A stretch of DNA of 7,690 bases from the NCBI GenBank assembly GCA_021160405.1, contig JAGHCO010000103.1, forward strand, positions 1 through 7,690. The letters run 5' to 3'. The first letter of the stretch is position 1. Each line of letters begins with the position of its first letter. The DNA comes from Candidatus Aerophobota bacterium. Lineage in GTDB: Bacteria; Aerophobota; Aerophobia; Aerophobales; JAGHCO01. The notes beneath the pieces were generated by a model. That model had not been told where the DNA came from. It worked only from the letters and a program-made list of their open reading frames with translations, and searched no databases. Positions 6,104-7,690 of the stretch are shown here, piece after piece. The translations under genes were made by a program, and so were the position numbers.

Positions 6104-6155
6104 GAAGAGCTTAAGTTACTCTTAACGGATAAAACTTGATAGTGTCATTCACTAA

Positions 6156-6162
6156 AAGGAGG
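6156..6162 (+). promoter_or_regulatory. Ribosome-binding site deciding the start at 6169
   Basis: AAGGAGG lies six bases before the ATG at 6169, ideal spacing. This favours 6169 over the in-frame TTG at 6136, which has no comparable site and would put charged residues ahead of the signal peptide. Confidence 0.85.
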
Positions 6163-6168
6163 ATCAAA

Positions 6169-7200
6169 ATGAGGAAAATTTTAATTTTATTGCTGGCAGT
6201 GGTGTTTACTATGGTGTTTACGTGCATTGGTTCCGCAGCAGACAAAGGAGACCCAGCTAAGTCCAAAATTGCCTGGTATGCTCCTATGCCGCATCCTTAC
6301 TTTTCTGCTGTGAAGAGAGGCGTAGAGGCTTGGGAAAAAGAGACAGGAATTAAAGTAAAGAAGGTAATAGGACAAGAATGGAGCCAGCAAAACGAGAATG
6401 AAAATGTTGAGGCGCTCGCAGCTCAGGGTTATAGAGGGTTTTCTATCTATCCCGCTGATCCAACTGCAGCAAATGGCCTCTATGACGAGCTAGTCAAACA
6501 CGGAGCATATGTGGTTAACTTTGGTGCAAAAACTACAGAGCCAACTCCCGCTTCATTTTATGTGGGTACAGACATAAGGCAAGCTGCGCTGGATGCCGCG
6601 GAAAAATTATGCAAACTAATGGGATATAAAGGAAATATTCTGAACGTACTTGAGATAGTTGAGGATGTAAACACCATTACCCGAAAAAAAGCTATAGAGG
6701 AAGTTGTAGCAAAGTATCCCAATGTTCGCATAATTGGTGAAGTAGCCGATATAAAAACTGTTGAGGAAGGTATGCAGAAGATTGGAGACGCTCTTTCAGC
6801 TCATATCAAGGAGGTCGATGGCGTTATCTGTACTGGTTTTACCACTACAGTTGCAGCAACAGCCATTCTTTCAGAGTTTAATAAGAAGCACAAAAAATAT
6901 ATTCGATTTGTCGGAATTGATGATGATCCATCGGTGCTAAAAGCAATCAGGGAGGGTCTTATTGACACCACCGTTGCACAAAACCCATGGGGGACTGGCT
7001 ATCTAAGCGTTGAATTATTAAATCGCTTGCTGCACGGATGGACGCCAAAGCCCGGTGCTTATTCTGTTTATGCAGGACATGTATTTGTTACAAAGAAGAA
7101 TATTGATACCTATTTTGGTGAGCTAGTTCATTTGACAATGATTACTAAGGAACACTTGGAAGATAAAGTTATGAACCCACCTAAAAAGCGAGTGGATTGA
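6169..7200 (+). CDS. Periplasmic sugar-binding protein of the ABC transporter (RbsB-like)
   Basis: A 343-residue secreted binding protein that should capture the substrate and deliver it to the permease. Residues 1-23 form a signal peptide: MRKI, a hydrophobic core LILLLAVVFTMVFT, then CIGSA before ADKGD, with likely cleavage after A23 or A24. C19 in VFTC is a poor lipobox, so a lipoprotein is less likely. The mature part is a type I substrate-binding fold (Peripla_BP_4/RbsB class): SKIAWYAPMPHPYFSAVKRGVEAWEKETG (32-60), ALAAQGYRGFSIYPADP (82-98), YVGTDIRQAALDAAEKL (131-147), KEVDGVICTG (214-223), IRFVGIDDDPSVLKAIREG (245-263) and VAQNPWGTGYLSVELLNRLL (269-288). The longer in-frame TTG start at 6136 is rejected. 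It lies 323 bases past the permease, an unusual gap, with a strong ribosome site fitting the higher abundance binding proteins need. The ligand is unknown. Confidence 0.93.
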   Translation: MRKILILLLAVVFTMVFTCIGSAADKGDPAKSKIAWYAPMPHPYFSAVKRGVEAWEKETGIKVKKVIGQEWSQQNENENVEALAAQGYRGFSIYPADPTAANGLYDELVKHGAYVVNFGAKTTEPTPASFYVGTDIRQAALDAAEKLCKLMGYKGNILNVLEIVEDVNTITRKKAIEEVVAKYPNVRIIGEVADIKTVEEGMQKIGDALSAHIKEVDGVICTGFTTTVAATAILSEFNKKHKKYIRFVGIDDDPSVLKAIREGLIDTTVAQNPWGTGYLSVELLNRLLHGWTPKPGAYSVYAGHVFVTKKNIDTYFGELVHLTMITKEHLEDKVMNPPKKRVD

Positions 7201-7307
7201 GCTTTTCCATTAATGAAGATAGGGAACAAGAAAAAAGACATTTCCATGCAGCAGAGGTATTAATTTTCTTCTTATTATATAGTTTGGCAAGGTATAAAAA
7301 TGGGTAC

Positions 7308-7342
7308 AGATATCCACGCCTTCTTTAAAGGCGTGGATATCT
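7308..7342. repeat. Perfect 15-bp hairpin after the binding-protein gene
   Basis: AGATATCCACGCCTT (7308-7322) pairs with AAGGCGTGGATATCT (7328-7342) around the loop CTTTA. It is GC-richer than its surroundings and extremely stable. No T-run follows on either strand, so a typical intrinsic terminator is not shown. A transcript-end or 3'-stabilising hairpin for the binding-protein mRNA is plausible. Palindromes with a CCACGCC/GGCGTGG core also occur near ends of IS200/IS605-type elements, so it could be a mobile-element remnant or a genome-wide palindromic repeat. Confidence 0.65.
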
Positions 7343-7467
7343 ATTGTAAGTAGTAAGAAAAACACTATCCAGATTTAAAATTGAGAGAAAACGTCGATTT
7401 TCATTTCACGGATTCATTTTTTATAAAGTCACAGACAAAATAAATCGGTAATTATAGAGTGTAATCG

Positions 7468-7474
7468 AAGGAGG
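7468..7474 (+). promoter_or_regulatory. Ribosome-binding site of the alcohol dehydrogenase gene
   Basis: AAGGAGG lies ten bases before the ATG at 7485. The spacing is slightly long but the match is strong, and it supports this start. Confidence 0.75.
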
Positions 7475-7484
7475 AAATATTAAG

Positions 7485-7690
7485 ATGCAAAGTTTTACCT
7501 ACTACATGCCTGTTGAAATTTTTTTTGGACAAGGCGAATTGGAAAAATTAGGTAGCTTAACTGAAAATCTAGGCAAAAAAGCTCTTCTTGTTACAGGAAA
7601 AAAGTCTATGAAAAAGTTAGGTATTACAGATAAGGTAATGAAACTTCTTGAGAGTAGTTCCGTAGAAGCTATTCTTTATGATAATATACC
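7485..7690 (+). CDS. Iron-containing alcohol dehydrogenase, N-terminal part only
   Basis: The first 68 codons of a gene that runs off the window. The protein starts MQSFTYYMPVEIFFGQGELEKLG, then NLGKKALLVTGKKSMKKLGITDKVMKLLE, the standard N-terminus of group III (iron-dependent) NAD(P)-linked alcohol dehydrogenases such as the butanol dehydrogenase type: a [F/Y]-Y-x-P-x-x-[I/V]-x-F-G-x-G motif followed by the first strand of the nucleotide-binding fold. The GGGS dinucleotide motif and the metal-binding Asp/His residues would lie beyond the end, so activity cannot be judged. Family members usually have about 380-400 residues. It lies 284 bases after the binding-protein gene on the same strand. 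A role in oxidising a polyol or reducing an aldehyde from the imported substrate is possible but inferred from context only. Confidence 0.88.
   Translation, partial: MQSFTYYMPVEIFFGQGELEKLGSLTENLGKKALLVTGKKSMKKLGITDKVMKLLESSSVEAILYDNI

Larger units (their letters stand above)
7201..7484 (+). other. 284-base intergenic region before the alcohol dehydrogenase
   Basis: No gene seen. Besides the 15-bp hairpin it contains GAAAACGTCGATTTTC (7387-7402), with 5-base inverted arms around a CG-containing centre. That layout suits a LacI-type site but differs from the motif at 1334 and 4032. I could not place a confident promoter, though the gap and hairpin suggest the dehydrogenase starts a new transcription unit. 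Confidence 0.35.

Noticed and set aside
6136..6168. Longer TTG start for the binding protein (11 extra residues)
   Set aside because: The ATG at 6169 has an ideal AAGGAGG at six bases and begins directly with a signal peptide; the TTG start has neither.
6187..6390. Minus-strand frame over the binding-protein signal region
   Set aside because: Shadow of the binding-protein gene; no independent support.

Overview
This is an AT-rich window from a low-GC, probably anaerobic bacterium. Its proteins are rich in Lys, Glu and Ile. Sugar-uptake genes, a UroD-like protein and an iron-type alcohol dehydrogenase occur together, which fits a fermentative member of the Bacillota, Thermotogota or Atribacterota. 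No marker gene is present, so the lineage cannot be settled from this sequence.

Layout. Positions 159-1199 hold a decayed IS256-family insertion sequence on the minus strand: matching inverted repeats at both ends enclose a transposase broken by a large deletion and several frameshifts. Positions 1200-1485 are a regulatory region with promoter-like boxes and palindromic candidate operators. Next comes a plus-strand set: a PurR-like LacI-family repressor (1486-2520), a UroD/MtaA-type TIM-barrel protein (2555-3715), a 357-base gap with a second copy of the candidate operator, a sugar ABC ATPase (4073-4804), its permease (4835-5845), a 290-base gap with a notable RNA hairpin, a secreted substrate-binding protein (6169-7200), a gap with a 15-bp perfect hairpin, and the start of an iron-containing alcohol dehydrogenase (7485 onward, cut by the window end).

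How the genes fit together (inference). The binding protein captures a sugar or polyol outside the membrane, the RbsC-type permease and single-domain ATPase import it, and the LacI-type regulator controls the locus. An exact 16-bp motif (AACGAATAAATTTATT) lies upstream of both the repressor and the transporter, and a related palindrome lies just before the repressor ATG. Together these suggest autoregulation and coordinated control of the transporter. The UroD-like protein, next to the repressor, and the dehydrogenase are candidate catabolic enzymes. The substrate is unknown.

Most unusual signals: (1) the shared operator-like motif; (2) a perfect 10-bp hairpin in the leader of the binding-protein gene that displays a strong Shine-Dalgarno sequence in its loop with no normal start codon after it, which resembles an mRNA-stabilising SD; (3) a UroD-like enzyme with H-x-D where MtaA-type enzymes have H-x-C, placed in a sugar transport locus; (4) possible gene remnants in the permease-binding protein gap. 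I see no RNA gene, CRISPR array, or clear new defence or mobile system.
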